DNA of 16,954 nucleotides. Source: Candidatus Bathyarchaeota archaeon. GTDB lineage: Archaea; Thermoproteota; Bathyarchaeia; Bathyarchaeales; DTEX01. The notes under the pieces were generated by a model. That model was not told where the DNA came from. It saw nothing but the letters and a program-made list of their open reading frames with translations, and made no database searches. The stretch's first letter is position 1. Each line of letters opens with the position of its first letter. The stretch is from contig JAGGUU010000193.1 of NCBI GenBank assembly GCA_021158305.1, forward strand, positions 1-16,954, written 5' to 3'. This document shows, in pieces, positions 7,281 through 14,932 of this stretch. The translations under genes and the position numbers were made by a program.

Positions 7281-9377
7281 ATGAAGCTCGAAGCATTCTT
7301 TAATCCAAAATCTATCGCGGTTATAGGGGCGAGCAGAGAACCGAGGAAGGTGGGACACAGGATCCTCAGAAACATTTTAGATTACGGATTTAAAGGCGAA
7401 ATATATCCGGTTAATCCGAACGCTGAAGAGGTGCTCGGATGCAGATGCTACAAGAGCATTCTCGATATACCATCAGAAGTAGATCTATCCATAATCGCTG
7501 TTCCTGCAAAGATTGTTCCGTCGGTAGCAGAACAATGCGGCGTTAAAGGTGTAAAAGGCATAGTAGTTATATCTGCGGGATTCAGTGAGACTGGAAGGGA
7601 AGGAGCTAGACTCGAGAAAGAACTCTTAGGTATCTGTAGAAAATATGGCATGCGTATGCAGGGGCCAAACTGTTTAGGCATCATAAATACTGCGAGTCGA
7701 TTAAATGCTTCTTTTGCAGCTACAAATCCGCCTAGAGGAAAAATAGCATTTGTTTCTCAGAGCGGCGCCCTAGGAAGCACGATTCTTAACTGGGCTATTC
7801 AAAATAATATAGGCTTCTCATCATTCATAAGTCTGGGAAACGAGACTGATCTAAACGCCGCTGACTTTTTAGAAGCATTAAGCGAAGATGAAGAAACAAA
7901 AGTTATAGGTCTATATATTGAGGGAGTAAAAAATGGGAGACGCTTTATAGAGGTATCTGAGAAGCTAACGAGAAAAAAGCCCGTAATAGCCTTAAAAGCC
8001 GGAACTACAGATGTAGGAATGAGGGCAGTTTCATCCCATACAGGAGCCTTAGCAGGCTCCGATGCTGCTTTTTCAGCAGCGTTCAAAAAGGCTGGAATAC
8101 TCAGAGCTGATACTCTAGAAGAACTCTTTAATCTCGTCCTATCCTTTGAAAAGCAACCTCTTCCGAAAGGCAAACGCGTATTAATAGTTACTAATGGAGG
8201 GGGGCCAGGCGTGCTTGCCGCTGACGCTTGCGAAAAGAAAGGCTTGGACCTCCCATCCCTTGAACACTCCATTAGAGAGCAGCTCAGAAGAAAACTTCCG
8301 CCCCATGCGAGCGTTAACAACCCGGTGGATGTTCTTGGAGACGCTGACGAAGAAAGATACAGAATTGCTTTAGACGCTGGATTAAAGAGTTCACGCGTAG
8401 ATGGAATAATAGTCATTTTAACGCCGCAGGCAATGACGCCTATTGAGAAGATTGCACAAGTACTCGCGGAGATCAAGGAGACATCTAAAAAACCAATAAT
8501 CGCCGCATTTATGGGTATACCTAACGATTCTCCGGCGATCAAAACGATACGCGAAAAGGGAATTCCAAACTATGAATATCCTGAAACCGCCGCTTACGTA
8601 CTGAGCAGAATGTACGAATACCTTGTAATCTCGTCTCGAAGGGAAAAACCGGAAAAGGCAATCAAGATAAAGCATAGCAAGATCATGGAGATTATTAGAA
8701 GGGCTCGTTCAGAAGATAGATTGAACCTTACAGTCATGGAGGCTTTTCAAATAGGCAGAGCGGCAGGAATACCAATACCTCAAGCAAAAATCGCCAAGTC
8801 TAGAGAGGAAGCTGGTGAAATATCTGATTCAATAGGATATCCCGTTGCGCTTAAAATAGTTTCTCCAGAGATCCTTCACAAAACGGATGTTGGGGGAGTA
8901 ATCTTGAATATTCAATCACGCAAAGATGTTGAACGTGGCTACGACGAGATCTTGAGAAAAGCCCGCAGATTCATGCCTCAGGCAAGAATCACCGGGGTTC
9001 TCGTTCAGAAAATGGTTCCCCAAGGGAAGGAGGTTATAGTTGGCGCTGTTAGGGATGCACAGTTTGGCCCCCTAATTATGTTCGGCTTAGGGGGAATTTA
9101 CGTCAATTTTCTGCAGGATGTCTCATATCGCCTCTGTCCCCTCAGCCGAAGGGAAGTTGAAGAGATGATTCAAGAGACTAGGGCTTATATTCTGCTTAGA
9201 GGAGTAAGAGGAGAATCTCCCTCCGATATAAATTCAATAGTGGAGATAATCTTGAAAGTCTCGCAAATTATGAACCAGTTTGAAGAAATAAGAGAGATGG
9301 AGATTAATCCTCTCTTCGTCTACGAGAGAGGAAAAGGATGCTCTGCAGTAGATATAAGAATCACGCTTAGAAAGTAA
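7281..9377 (+). CDS. Acetate-CoA ligase (ADP-forming), fused alpha-beta form
   Basis: ADP-forming acyl-CoA synthetase converts acetyl-CoA (or another acyl-CoA) plus ADP and phosphate to the acid, CoA and ATP; in archaea it is the main substrate-level phosphorylation step of sugar and peptide fermentation. The 698 residues have a CoA-binding domain (IAVIGASREPRKVGHRI, 12-28), GPNCLG (128-133), the segment SSHTGALAGSD (251-261) with His253 as the expected phospho-histidine, a second ligase domain (TNGGGPGVLAAD, 304-315), then an ATP-grasp beta part from about 470 with YPVALKIVSPEILHKTDVGG (520-539), FGLGGI (601-606) and EINPLFV (674-680). ATG 7281 follows GAGAGG at 7267-7272. Many archaea have separate subunits; here both are one chain. 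Substrate preference is unknown. Confidence 0.93.
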   Translation: MKLEAFFNPKSIAVIGASREPRKVGHRILRNILDYGFKGEIYPVNPNAEEVLGCRCYKSILDIPSEVDLSIIAVPAKIVPSVAEQCGVKGVKGIVVISAGFSETGREGARLEKELLGICRKYGMRMQGPNCLGIINTASRLNASFAATNPPRGKIAFVSQSGALGSTILNWAIQNNIGFSSFISLGNETDLNAADFLEALSEDEETKVIGLYIEGVKNGRRFIEVSEKLTRKKPVIALKAGTTDVGMRAVSSHTGALAGSDAAFSAAFKKAGILRADTLEELFNLVLSFEKQPLPKGKRVLIVTNGGGPGVLAADACEKKGLDLPSLEHSIREQLRRKLPPHASVNNPVDVLGDADEERYRIALDAGLKSSRVDGIIVILTPQAMTPIEKIAQVLAEIKETSKKPIIAAFMGIPNDSPAIKTIREKGIPNYEYPETAAYVLSRMYEYLVISSRREKPEKAIKIKHSKIMEIIRRARSEDRLNLTVMEAFQIGRAAGIPIPQAKIAKSREEAGEISDSIGYPVALKIVSPEILHKTDVGGVILNIQSRKDVERGYDEILRKARRFMPQARITGVLVQKMVPQGKEVIVGAVRDAQFGPLIMFGLGGIYVNFLQDVSYRLCPLSRREVEEMIQETRAYILLRGVRGESPSDINSIVEIILKVSQIMNQFEEIREMEINPLFVYERGKGCSAVDIRITLRK

Positions 9378-9399
9378 AAGAATGATGGAAGGAAGAATG

Positions 9400-10470
9400 A
9401 TGGTTGAAAAAAGGGTATATATAGCCTCAACGGAAGAAAAAGCGGGAAAAAGCGTAATAGCAATCGGCTTGGCCTTAATTGCAAGGAACCTCGGCAAGAA
9501 GGTTGGATACTTCAAATCTATTGGTGTGGAAACAAGCGAATTTAAAGATAGAATCGTAGACGAAGACGTTAAGACAATGATGAAACTGCTAGATTTAAAA
9601 GGCGATCCCAAGCTTTACTCCCCGATAATTCTAGGAGGAGAAACATTTCTGGACTTTTTCGACGCGGATAAATCTTCAAAGTATATTGAAGACATACTCT
9701 CAGCATATAAGGAAGCCAGCAGAGAAAAAGAAGTAATGTTAATCGAAGGAGCAACAACCCTCTCCTCCGGAGCTTTCCTGAACTGTTCTGTTCCAAGCAT
9801 ATCTTCGAGACTAAACGCCGATATAATCTTGGTCTCAAGATTTAAGAAAGATCATACAGTAGACGATGTTCTTCAAGCCTACGATTACGCTTCTAAATAT
9901 GGCGCCAGCGTGTTGGGAGTAATAATAAACCGTGTTCCAGATAACATGAAAGAAAGAGTAGAGAACGTAATCAAGCCTCTCCTCGAAAAGAATGGCGTTA
10001 GAGTCTTGGGAGTAATGCCCGAGGATAAACTGTTAAGCTCCATCCCAGTTCGAGAGATATATGAGGCCATAGGAGGAAACCTGCTTGCTGGCGAGGAAGG
10101 AATGGACAAGATGGTTGAAACCATCTTAGTCGGAGCCATGTCTCCGGAGAGTGCGATGAGATACTTCCAGAAAGCGAAAAACGAGCTCGTGATCACTGGG
10201 GGCGATAGAACCGATATAGTCTTTGCAGCACTAGAAGCCGGAGCAAGGGCCATAATTCTAACTGGAAATCTATATCCAAGTGTTAAGATATTCCCGCGCG
10301 CAGATGAATTAGCAGTTCCCTTAATCCTAGTGCCTTATGACACATATACAACTTTACAAATACTACAGGGCATCGTTGGGAAGATAAGACCGGAGGACCA
10401 GAGGAGAATCGACAGGGCGAAGGAAATAGTGGCTGAAAATGTTGACTGGAAACATATACTAAATGAGTAA
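9400..10470 (+). CDS. BioD-like P-loop plus DRTGG-domain protein (phosphotransacetylase N-terminal-like)
   Basis: The protein resembles the regulatory N-terminal half of long phosphotransacetylases but lacks the catalytic PTA domain. Numbered from ATG 9400 (356 residues), a dethiobiotin-synthetase-like P-loop domain fills about residues 1-215, with a deviant Walker A (STEEKAGKS, 10-18) and VMLIEGATT. A DRTGG domain follows (VITGGDRTDIV, residues 264-274; LTGNLYPS; VPYDTYTT). It begins 22 bases after the acyl-CoA synthetase stop, so the two are probably co-transcribed. In-frame ATGs at 9382, 9385, 9397 and 9400 compete; GGAAGGA at 9387-9393 favours the last two. The role is not established; a nucleotide-sensing regulator of the synthetase is an inference from gene order. 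Confidence 0.8.
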   Translation: MVEKRVYIASTEEKAGKSVIAIGLALIARNLGKKVGYFKSIGVETSEFKDRIVDEDVKTMMKLLDLKGDPKLYSPIILGGETFLDFFDADKSSKYIEDILSAYKEASREKEVMLIEGATTLSSGAFLNCSVPSISSRLNADIILVSRFKKDHTVDDVLQAYDYASKYGASVLGVIINRVPDNMKERVENVIKPLLEKNGVRVLGVMPEDKLLSSIPVREIYEAIGGNLLAGEEGMDKMVETILVGAMSPESAMRYFQKAKNELVITGGDRTDIVFAALEAGARAIILTGNLYPSVKIFPRADELAVPLILVPYDTYTTLQILQGIVGKIRPEDQRRIDRAKEIVAENVDWKHILNE

Positions 10471-10514
10471 ACATATTAAAAAGTGCGGGATGTCAAGCTG
10501 GGGGTGAACAAGAA

Positions 10515-12293
10515 TTGCCTATTAGACAGCCAATCGTATGCGTGCTTGGACATGTGGATACAGGGAAAACTCTGCTTCTCGATAAGATCAGGAAAAGCAG
10601 TGTGCAGGCCAGAGAAGCAGGCGGAATCACGCAGCATATTGGAGCAAGCTTCTTTCCAGTTGAAACTCTTAAGGAAATTTCAGGTCCACTACTGAGGAAG
10701 ATAGGCGGTGAAATTAAGATTCCAGGACTACTTGTTATAGATACTCCGGGACATGAAGCATTTGCAAATCTTAGACGCAGAGGAGGAAGCGTAGCTGACA
10801 TTGCAATATTAGTAATAGATATTCTGAAGGGATTCGAGGCGCAAACTTACGAGTCGTTAGAGGTCTTAAAGTCTAGACGCACGCCTTTTCTTGTGGCGGC
10901 TAACAAGATAGATCGCATTCCCGGATGGAAGCCCCAGCCTACATTTTCATTCCTCGAATCGTATAAGCAACAAGATCCTTATGTTAAGCAAGCCTTAGAC
11001 GATTATCTATACAGGATAATCGGCAGATTTTCTGAGCTATCTTTTCGAGCGGATAGGTTTGATAGGGTGAGAGACTTCACGCGTACAGTGGCCATAGTTC
11101 CTACAAGTGCAAAGACTGGTGAGGGAATAACTGAATTAGTCGCCGTTCTTACGGGTTTAACTCAACAGTTTCTAAGAAGAAGGCTTCAAGTCACAAGTGG
11201 ACCCGCTAAGGGCACAATTTTAGAAGTTAAAGAAGAAGTTGGTTTAGGAACGACAGTAAACGCAATAATATATGATGGTATTCTTCGAAGGGACGACATT
11301 ATAGTATTAGGTGGAAGAAACGGCCCCATAGTAACAACTGTTCGAGCTTTACTCCTTCCTAAGCCTTTAGATGAGATTAGAGATCCTAGAGATAAGTTTT
11401 CTTCTGTAAATGAAGTCTCGGCAGCCGTTGGAGTGAAGATAGCCGCACCGAATCTCGAAGATGCATTAGCAGGAGCCCCATTATATGTTGCCGAATCGAA
11501 TGAGAAAATAGACGATCTTTTAAGAGAAGTCTCTGAAGAAGTAGAGCGACTTCGCATCTTAACTGATGTAGATGGAGTTATCTTGAAGACCGATGCCCTA
11601 GGCTCCCTAGAGGCAATAGCTGAAAATTTGAAGAGAAATGATATTCCGATAAGATTCGCGGATGTAGGAGACGTATCCAAAAGAGATGTTATAGAAGCAT
11701 CCGTAGTTAAGGAAAATAAGCCTCTATACGGCGTGATCCTTGCATTTAACGTTCGAGTTTTGCCAGATGCTGAAGAAGAAGCAAAGATTAGAGGAATACC
11801 TCTATTCTGTAACAATATAATTTATCACTTAATTGATGATTATCTTCGATGGCTAGAGAAAAAGAAAGCGGAGATAGAAAGAGGTGAGTTTGAAAGACTC
11901 GTTAAACCAGCTAAGATAAAAATCTTACCAGGATATATCTTCCGCAGGGCGAAGCCAGCGATCGTAGGAGTGGAGGTCTTAGCCGGGACTATTAAGCCCA
12001 GACTCCGCCTAATTAGAGAAGACGGTAAGGAGATCGGCGAAATACTTCAGATTCAAGATCGCGGAAAGGCTATTCCTAAAGCCGATAAAGGATCTCAGGT
12101 AGCTATCTCAATCGATAAGCCTGTTGTGGGGCGACATATAGATGAAGGAGACATTCTGTACGTGAATGTACCTGAAGCTCATGCCAGACAGCTCTTCTCT
12201 AAGTTTATGGAAAGGTTAAGTTCTGATGAGATCGAATGTTTAAATGAGATAGCTGAGATTATGAGTACTAAGAAGCCATTTTGGGGCAGATGA
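10515..12293 (+). CDS. infB: Translation initiation factor aIF5B (IF2 family GTPase)
   Basis: This GTPase promotes joining of the ribosomal subunits with initiator tRNA in place. The 592-residue length is normal for archaea. G motifs are in order: GHVDTGKT (12-19), the switch I Thr in GGITQHIG (36-43), DTPGHE (76-81) with catalytic His80, NKID (130-133), and SAKTGEG. Downstream are the EF-Tu-like domain II (GTILEVKEEVGLGTTVNAII), domain III (GSLEAIAENLK) and domain IV (YIFRRAKPAIVGVEV). The start is TTG 10515, with GGGGTGA at 10501-10507 seven bases upstream. The gap from the DRTGG gene is 44 bases and holds a possible TATA-like ACATATACTA (10452-10461), so it may be co-transcribed or have its own promoter. 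Confidence 0.97.
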   Translation: MPIRQPIVCVLGHVDTGKTLLLDKIRKSSVQAREAGGITQHIGASFFPVETLKEISGPLLRKIGGEIKIPGLLVIDTPGHEAFANLRRRGGSVADIAILVIDILKGFEAQTYESLEVLKSRRTPFLVAANKIDRIPGWKPQPTFSFLESYKQQDPYVKQALDDYLYRIIGRFSELSFRADRFDRVRDFTRTVAIVPTSAKTGEGITELVAVLTGLTQQFLRRRLQVTSGPAKGTILEVKEEVGLGTTVNAIIYDGILRRDDIIVLGGRNGPIVTTVRALLLPKPLDEIRDPRDKFSSVNEVSAAVGVKIAAPNLEDALAGAPLYVAESNEKIDDLLREVSEEVERLRILTDVDGVILKTDALGSLEAIAENLKRNDIPIRFADVGDVSKRDVIEASVVKENKPLYGVILAFNVRVLPDAEEEAKIRGIPLFCNNIIYHLIDDYLRWLEKKKAEIERGEFERLVKPAKIKILPGYIFRRAKPAIVGVEVLAGTIKPRLRLIREDGKEIGEILQIQDRGKAIPKADKGSQVAISIDKPVVGRHIDEGDILYVNVPEAHARQLFSKFMERLSSDEIECLNEIAEIMSTKKPFWGR

Positions 12294-12307
12294 ATCTCTC
12301 CTCCGCT

Positions 12308-12334
12308 AATAATCGATTTTAAGCGATAATTTTT
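12308..12334 (+). terminator. Weak hairpin plus T run after aIF5B
   Basis: An imperfect stem (TAATCG and CGATAA around ATTTTAAG) is followed by five Ts at 12330-12334, in the 40-bp gap between the convergent aIF5B and VIT1-like genes. Archaeal termination depends mainly on T runs, so this is a reasonable end for the + strand transcript, but it is weak. Confidence 0.35.
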
Positions 12335-12930
12335 CAGAATCCCCCAAGTACATAGACAATTAATGTTATGACTGCTCCAGCCGCGACCATCTGAAGTCCA
12401 TAGAGCCACATTCTCTCCCTTGCGACGCGTCCTAAGAATAATCCTAATGCGAAGAGAGTGGCAAATGTGAGAATCATTGAGATAACATAGGAATCCCAAA
12501 TAGATAAAAGCCCTATCATCGACATAATGAATGGAATTAGAGAAACGGTAGCTGTCAGAGAGGGAGATAACCCGTCTACAAGAGCAGCCAACGCAGGAAC
12601 GAATTCTGAAGCATTCTGTTGTAATGAACCATCTAGATCGCTAAGTATAGATTCTTCAAGATCCTTTATGATCCTTTTCCGTTCGGCCTTCTCCGTTATG
12701 TAAGCTCCGAAGAGTCCGGAAACACCCATAGCGAGACACGCGCCAAACCCAGCCATAACTATCACGTATGGATCCTCGACTTTAGCGGCCCACGAGCCAA
12801 GTATTATGCCTAGTACCGTCATTGATCCGTCCATGCCATTTTTGACGAAGTACCTTCTAGCAATATCGCCTATGTGCGTTACTTTAATGTATAGTTTTAT
12901 ACGATTGATTATTTGATTCAAAGACTCCAT
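12334..12930 (-). CDS. VIT1/CCC1-like membrane protein, putative iron/manganese transporter
   Basis: The 198-residue protein has about five hydrophobic segments: roughly residues 36-50, 54-78, 111-145, 148-168 and 178-197. Glycine and small residues surround NGMDGSMTVLGIILG (31-45), which resembles the DG-x-x-T-x-L-G segment of the VIT1/CCC1 family of metal exporters or vacuolar importers. Between segments lies a charged loop, EKAERKRIIKDLEESILSDL, with glutamates that in relatives bind metal. Archaeal members are shorter than the eukaryotic ones. ATG 12930 lies 31 bases after the DUF211 stop on the same strand. AAGGAG is present upstream but at a long spacing. The metal and the direction of transport are not shown by the sequence. 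Confidence 0.82.
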   Translation of the reverse strand: MESLNQIINRIKLYIKVTHIGDIARRYFVKNGMDGSMTVLGIILGSWAAKVEDPYVIVMAGFGACLAMGVSGLFGAYITEKAERKRIIKDLEESILSDLDGSLQQNASEFVPALAALVDGLSPSLTATVSLIPFIMSMIGLLSIWDSYVISMILTFATLFALGLFLGRVARERMWLYGLQMVAAGAVITLIVYVLGGF

Positions 12931-12961
12931 AGTTTATAATCCTACTCCTTCTAGAAGCTGG

Positions 12962-13237
12962 TCATGGCTTGTCTGAGGGGGTCTTTTGAACTAGAACCTC
13001 ATCTATGCTATGGATTACTGCCCCATGATCCTTCATCAGCTTCTTTACATCTTCTAAGTTGATATCATTGCCTTCGATCGTCACTTTTACGCTCTCAGTA
13101 TTCTGATCTATCTCGACGAGTGAGACTTTTACTCCTTCGATACTAGGCAATGAACATAACGTTGAAGCAAATTCTGTAAGCGGAGGATCGCGGAGCTTTA
13201 AAACATCTAATACAAGACGCCTAACGCTATGTTGCAA
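12962..13237 (-). CDS. DUF211 family protein
   Basis: The 91-residue sequence matches the archaeal DUF211 family: RRLVLDVLKL at the N-terminus, the core SIEGVKVSLVEIDQNTESVKV (about 32-52), VTIEGNDINLEDV, and the hallmark HGAVIHSIDEVL (71-82). The predicted fold is ferredoxin-like. One structurally studied member, MTH889, was reported as a calcium-bound oligomer, but the function is not settled. The start is TTG, the only reasonable choice, since homologues begin a few residues before RRLVLDVL; GGAGG (rc of 13251-13255) is 13 bases upstream, longer than usual. It sits directly before the VIT1-like gene, which suggests a metal-linked cytosolic partner of that transporter. That is an inference from adjacency. 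Confidence 0.88.
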   Translation of the reverse strand: MQHSVRRLVLDVLKLRDPPLTEFASTLCSLPSIEGVKVSLVEIDQNTESVKVTIEGNDINLEDVKKLMKDHGAVIHSIDEVLVQKTPSDKP

Positions 13238-13290
13238 TTTTAGGTAATTTCCTCCAGAAAACTCTTTGATAAAACATCTTAATAAGTTTT

Positions 13291-13316
13291 ATGAAGAATC
13301 TTCAATAATTCTTCAT
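13291..13316. repeat. Perfect 9-bp inverted repeat in the leader of the DUF211-VIT1 unit
   Basis: The arms ATGAAGAAT (13291-13299) and ATTCTTCAT (13308-13316) are perfect complements around an 8-base spacer. They fall about 54-79 bases before the DUF211 start and just downstream of the predicted transcription start. They could be an operator or, in RNA, a 9-bp hairpin. Confidence 0.5.
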
Positions 13317-13344
13317 TGATCAGTGGTATCTTCTCATTAAAGCC

Positions 13345-13354
13345 TTTTATAAAA
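13345..13354 (-). promoter_or_regulatory. TATA-like element for the DUF211-VIT1 unit
   Basis: The symmetric TTTTATAAAA on the - strand would start transcription near 13323, giving an 86-base leader that contains the inverted repeat. This is a prediction from sequence alone. Confidence 0.4.
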
Positions 13355-13426
13355 TAATTTTTCTTAAGACAAAGGAATCCTTAACGAAAGCGGAAGTGAA
13401 AGAGAGACATGCAAAGAAAAGAGTTT

Positions 13427-13630
13427 TTATCTACTTTGCCTTTTAGTTACGACGCCCACACTGAATGTGAAGCCGCAATTCTCACATGTAATAGTATATC
13501 TTCCGGTTGGCTTTAATCTTCGAGAGCGACATTTCGGACAGCTAAGGCGCTTAACAAGAACATCAATCGGTTCCTCAGTGGCATAGAACAATGTCGGAGA
13601 ACGGAATGCTCTTGACGCTACGAATATCAA
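13427..13630 (-). CDS. Zinc-ribbon protein, probably with an N-terminal membrane anchor lost from the called frame
   Basis: From TTG 13628-13630 the product has 67 residues with two CxxC knuckles: CPKC (31-34) and CENC (49-52), separated by RSRRLKPTGRYTIT. This is a small zinc-ribbon fold of unknown partner. The same frame stays open upstream for at least 19 more codons and encodes a very hydrophobic stretch (IIACAIIIFAAVSVGLLIFV spans the TTG), an ideal membrane helix, yet it has no ATG, GTG or TTG. An ATG at 13689-13691 (followed by a GGG run) lies one base out of frame; with one G fewer the protein would be 87 residues beginning MDTDIIACA. So either a base was added or an unusual start is used. 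It is 156 bases downstream of ftsZ. Confidence 0.65.
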   Translation of the reverse strand: MIFVASRAFRSPTLFYATEEPIDVLVKRLSCPKCRSRRLKPTGRYTITCENCGFTFSVGVVTKRQSR

Positions 13631-13705
13631 TAACCCTACCGAAACGGCAGCAAATATTATTATTGCGCAAGCAATAATATCCGTATCCCATTCCCCTTTT
13701 CTAAT

Positions 13706-13713
13706 TTTATATA
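13706..13713 (-). promoter_or_regulatory. TATA-like element upstream of the zinc-ribbon gene
   Basis: TATATAAA on the - strand, within AAGGATATATAAAATTAG, predicts a start near 13684. This is slightly downstream of the ATG at 13689-13691, so the match between promoter and start codon is imperfect. Confidence 0.35.
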
Positions 13714-13786
13714 TCCTTAATGATCTTCATTTTTCAGTTTTTCAATCATGTTTATTTCTTTTTCCTTGTTGGAGGGTTACTGGAGG

Positions 13787-14821
13787 CTATATCACTCCAA
13801 AGGGTTCTAGTCCCTCAGTCAGGAATGGACTCTCTATTCCCGCAAGTACAACCGTTACTTTAATCATACCTTGCATTTTACTGTTTACTCTCGCACCCCA
13901 AGATACTTTGGCGTCTGGAGCTATTCTATCTACAACTATCTCTCCGGCTCTAGTAACGTCGTCTAAGGTCATATCATCTCCGCCTTCAATGTGAACTAAT
14001 GCTCCTCTACACTTACTGATGTCGCTAATGTCAAGAAGCTGAGCATTTAATGCTCTTTCAACCGCGTCTTCAACTTTTGTGTCTCCTTGTCCTTCTCCAA
14101 CCCCAATCGCGCAGATCCCTCCTCCCGTCATAATTGATCTCAGATCGGCAAAGTCCAGATTAACTAAGCTCGGCACGGCGATGGTTTCAGACAGATTCTT
14201 TATGAAAGTAGCAATAAGTTCGTTAGCTACTCCGAAGGCTTCGATTAAAGGCAAGTCGCCTGCCACTTTTCTGAGCCTATTATTATCTATCACGATTACA
14301 GCGTCGCATACTTCAACCAGCCTTTTTAGTCCATCCTTAGCTTTGAGAAGTCTTGCACGTTCAACTTGGAATGGAATAGTAACTACTCCTATCGTTAAAG
14401 CACCTAATTCTTTTGATATTTTTGCAATAACTGGTGAAGCGCCTGTTCCCGTTCCTCCACCTAGACCAGCTGTTATGAAGACCAGACCAGATCCAGAGAT
14501 CGCTCTTCTAATTTCTTCAGATGCTTCTTCTGCTGCTTTCATTCCCTGCTCCGGGAAACCTCCACATCCCAATCCGCCACAGACTTGATACCCGAGAAGG
14601 ATCTTTGCATCCGCTTTTGTGATGCTTAAATGCTTTGCATCAGTATTAACAGCGTAGATCCTCGCACCCAATATTCCTTTCTCTTTAATCCATGATACAA
14701 TATTGCATCCAGCCCCTCCAACACCAAAGACGCTTATCTGCGGAACGGCTTCTTTCGCGATTTCCTCTATTGATCTTTTAGGTAAAGCGCGGCTAACGAT
14801 TCCTTCGACGTTATCGCTCAC
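13787..14821 (-). CDS. ftsZ: Cell division protein FtsZ
   Basis: FtsZ is a tubulin-like GTPase that forms the division ring at the membrane. The 344 residues contain FGVGGAGCN (32-40), AVNTDAKHL (57-65), the tubulin signature GGGTGTG (121-127), VVTIPFQVERAR, and the T7 loop NLDFADL (221-227) with the acidic residues needed for GTP hydrolysis after assembly. The C-terminal domain (GGDDMTLDDVTRAGEIV, VSWGARV) is complete, and the chain ends soon after it, without an obvious extended tail. The segment VCGGLGCGGFPEQG (80-93) has Cys where FtsZ1-type proteins usually have Thr and Ala. The start is GTG 14819-14821, with GGAGG (rc of 14830-14834) 8 bases upstream. A ribbon-helix-helix gene diverges from it. 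Confidence 0.95.
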   Translation of the reverse strand: MSDNVEGIVSRALPKRSIEEIAKEAVPQISVFGVGGAGCNIVSWIKEKGILGARIYAVNTDAKHLSITKADAKILLGYQVCGGLGCGGFPEQGMKAAEEASEEIRRAISGSGLVFITAGLGGGTGTGASPVIAKISKELGALTIGVVTIPFQVERARLLKAKDGLKRLVEVCDAVIVIDNNRLRKVAGDLPLIEAFGVANELIATFIKNLSETIAVPSLVNLDFADLRSIMTGGGICAIGVGEGQGDTKVEDAVERALNAQLLDISDISKCRGALVHIEGGDDMTLDDVTRAGEIVVDRIAPDAKVSWGARVNSKMQGMIKVTVVLAGIESPFLTEGLEPFGVI

Positions 14822-14880
14822 ATCTTTTTCCTCCGATACACGTATTTAACTATAAGCTGATCTTTATTAAATAATTGTGT

Positions 14881-14890
14881 AAATATAAAG
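14881..14890 (-). promoter_or_regulatory. TATA-like element for ftsZ
   Basis: CTTTATATTT on the - strand would start transcription near 14859, about 38 bases before the ftsZ GTG. A second AT-rich candidate, ATTATTTAATAAA (rc of 14862-14874), lies closer. The choice between them cannot be made from sequence. Confidence 0.4.
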
Positions 14891-14932
14891 CTTTCTTAAG
14901 GTTATCTAAAAATTGTCTTTTATCTATCTTCC

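Noticed and set aside
7799..8542. 247-codon open frame on the - strand inside the acyl-CoA synthetase gene
   Set aside because: The sense gene has intact family motifs throughout. The antisense product is Ser/Ala/Phe-rich, typical of a reverse-complement shadow.
11186..11815. 209-codon open frame on the - strand inside aIF5B
   Set aside because: Opposite a well-conserved essential gene, no motif, no Shine-Dalgarno site.
13575..13691. 38-codon frame from the ATG at 13689-13691 as a separate small protein
   Set aside because: Its sequence is unlike a folded protein. The better reading is that this ATG belongs to the zinc-ribbon gene with one base of frame error.
13631..13786. secE gene downstream of ftsZ, as in some archaea
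   Set aside because: The only ATG-started frame there is about 10 codons long. The following protein has a zinc ribbon, which SecE lacks.
14079..14588. 169-codon open frame on the + strand inside ftsZ
   Set aside because: Proline- and serine-rich shadow of the glycine-rich FtsZ GTP-binding region.
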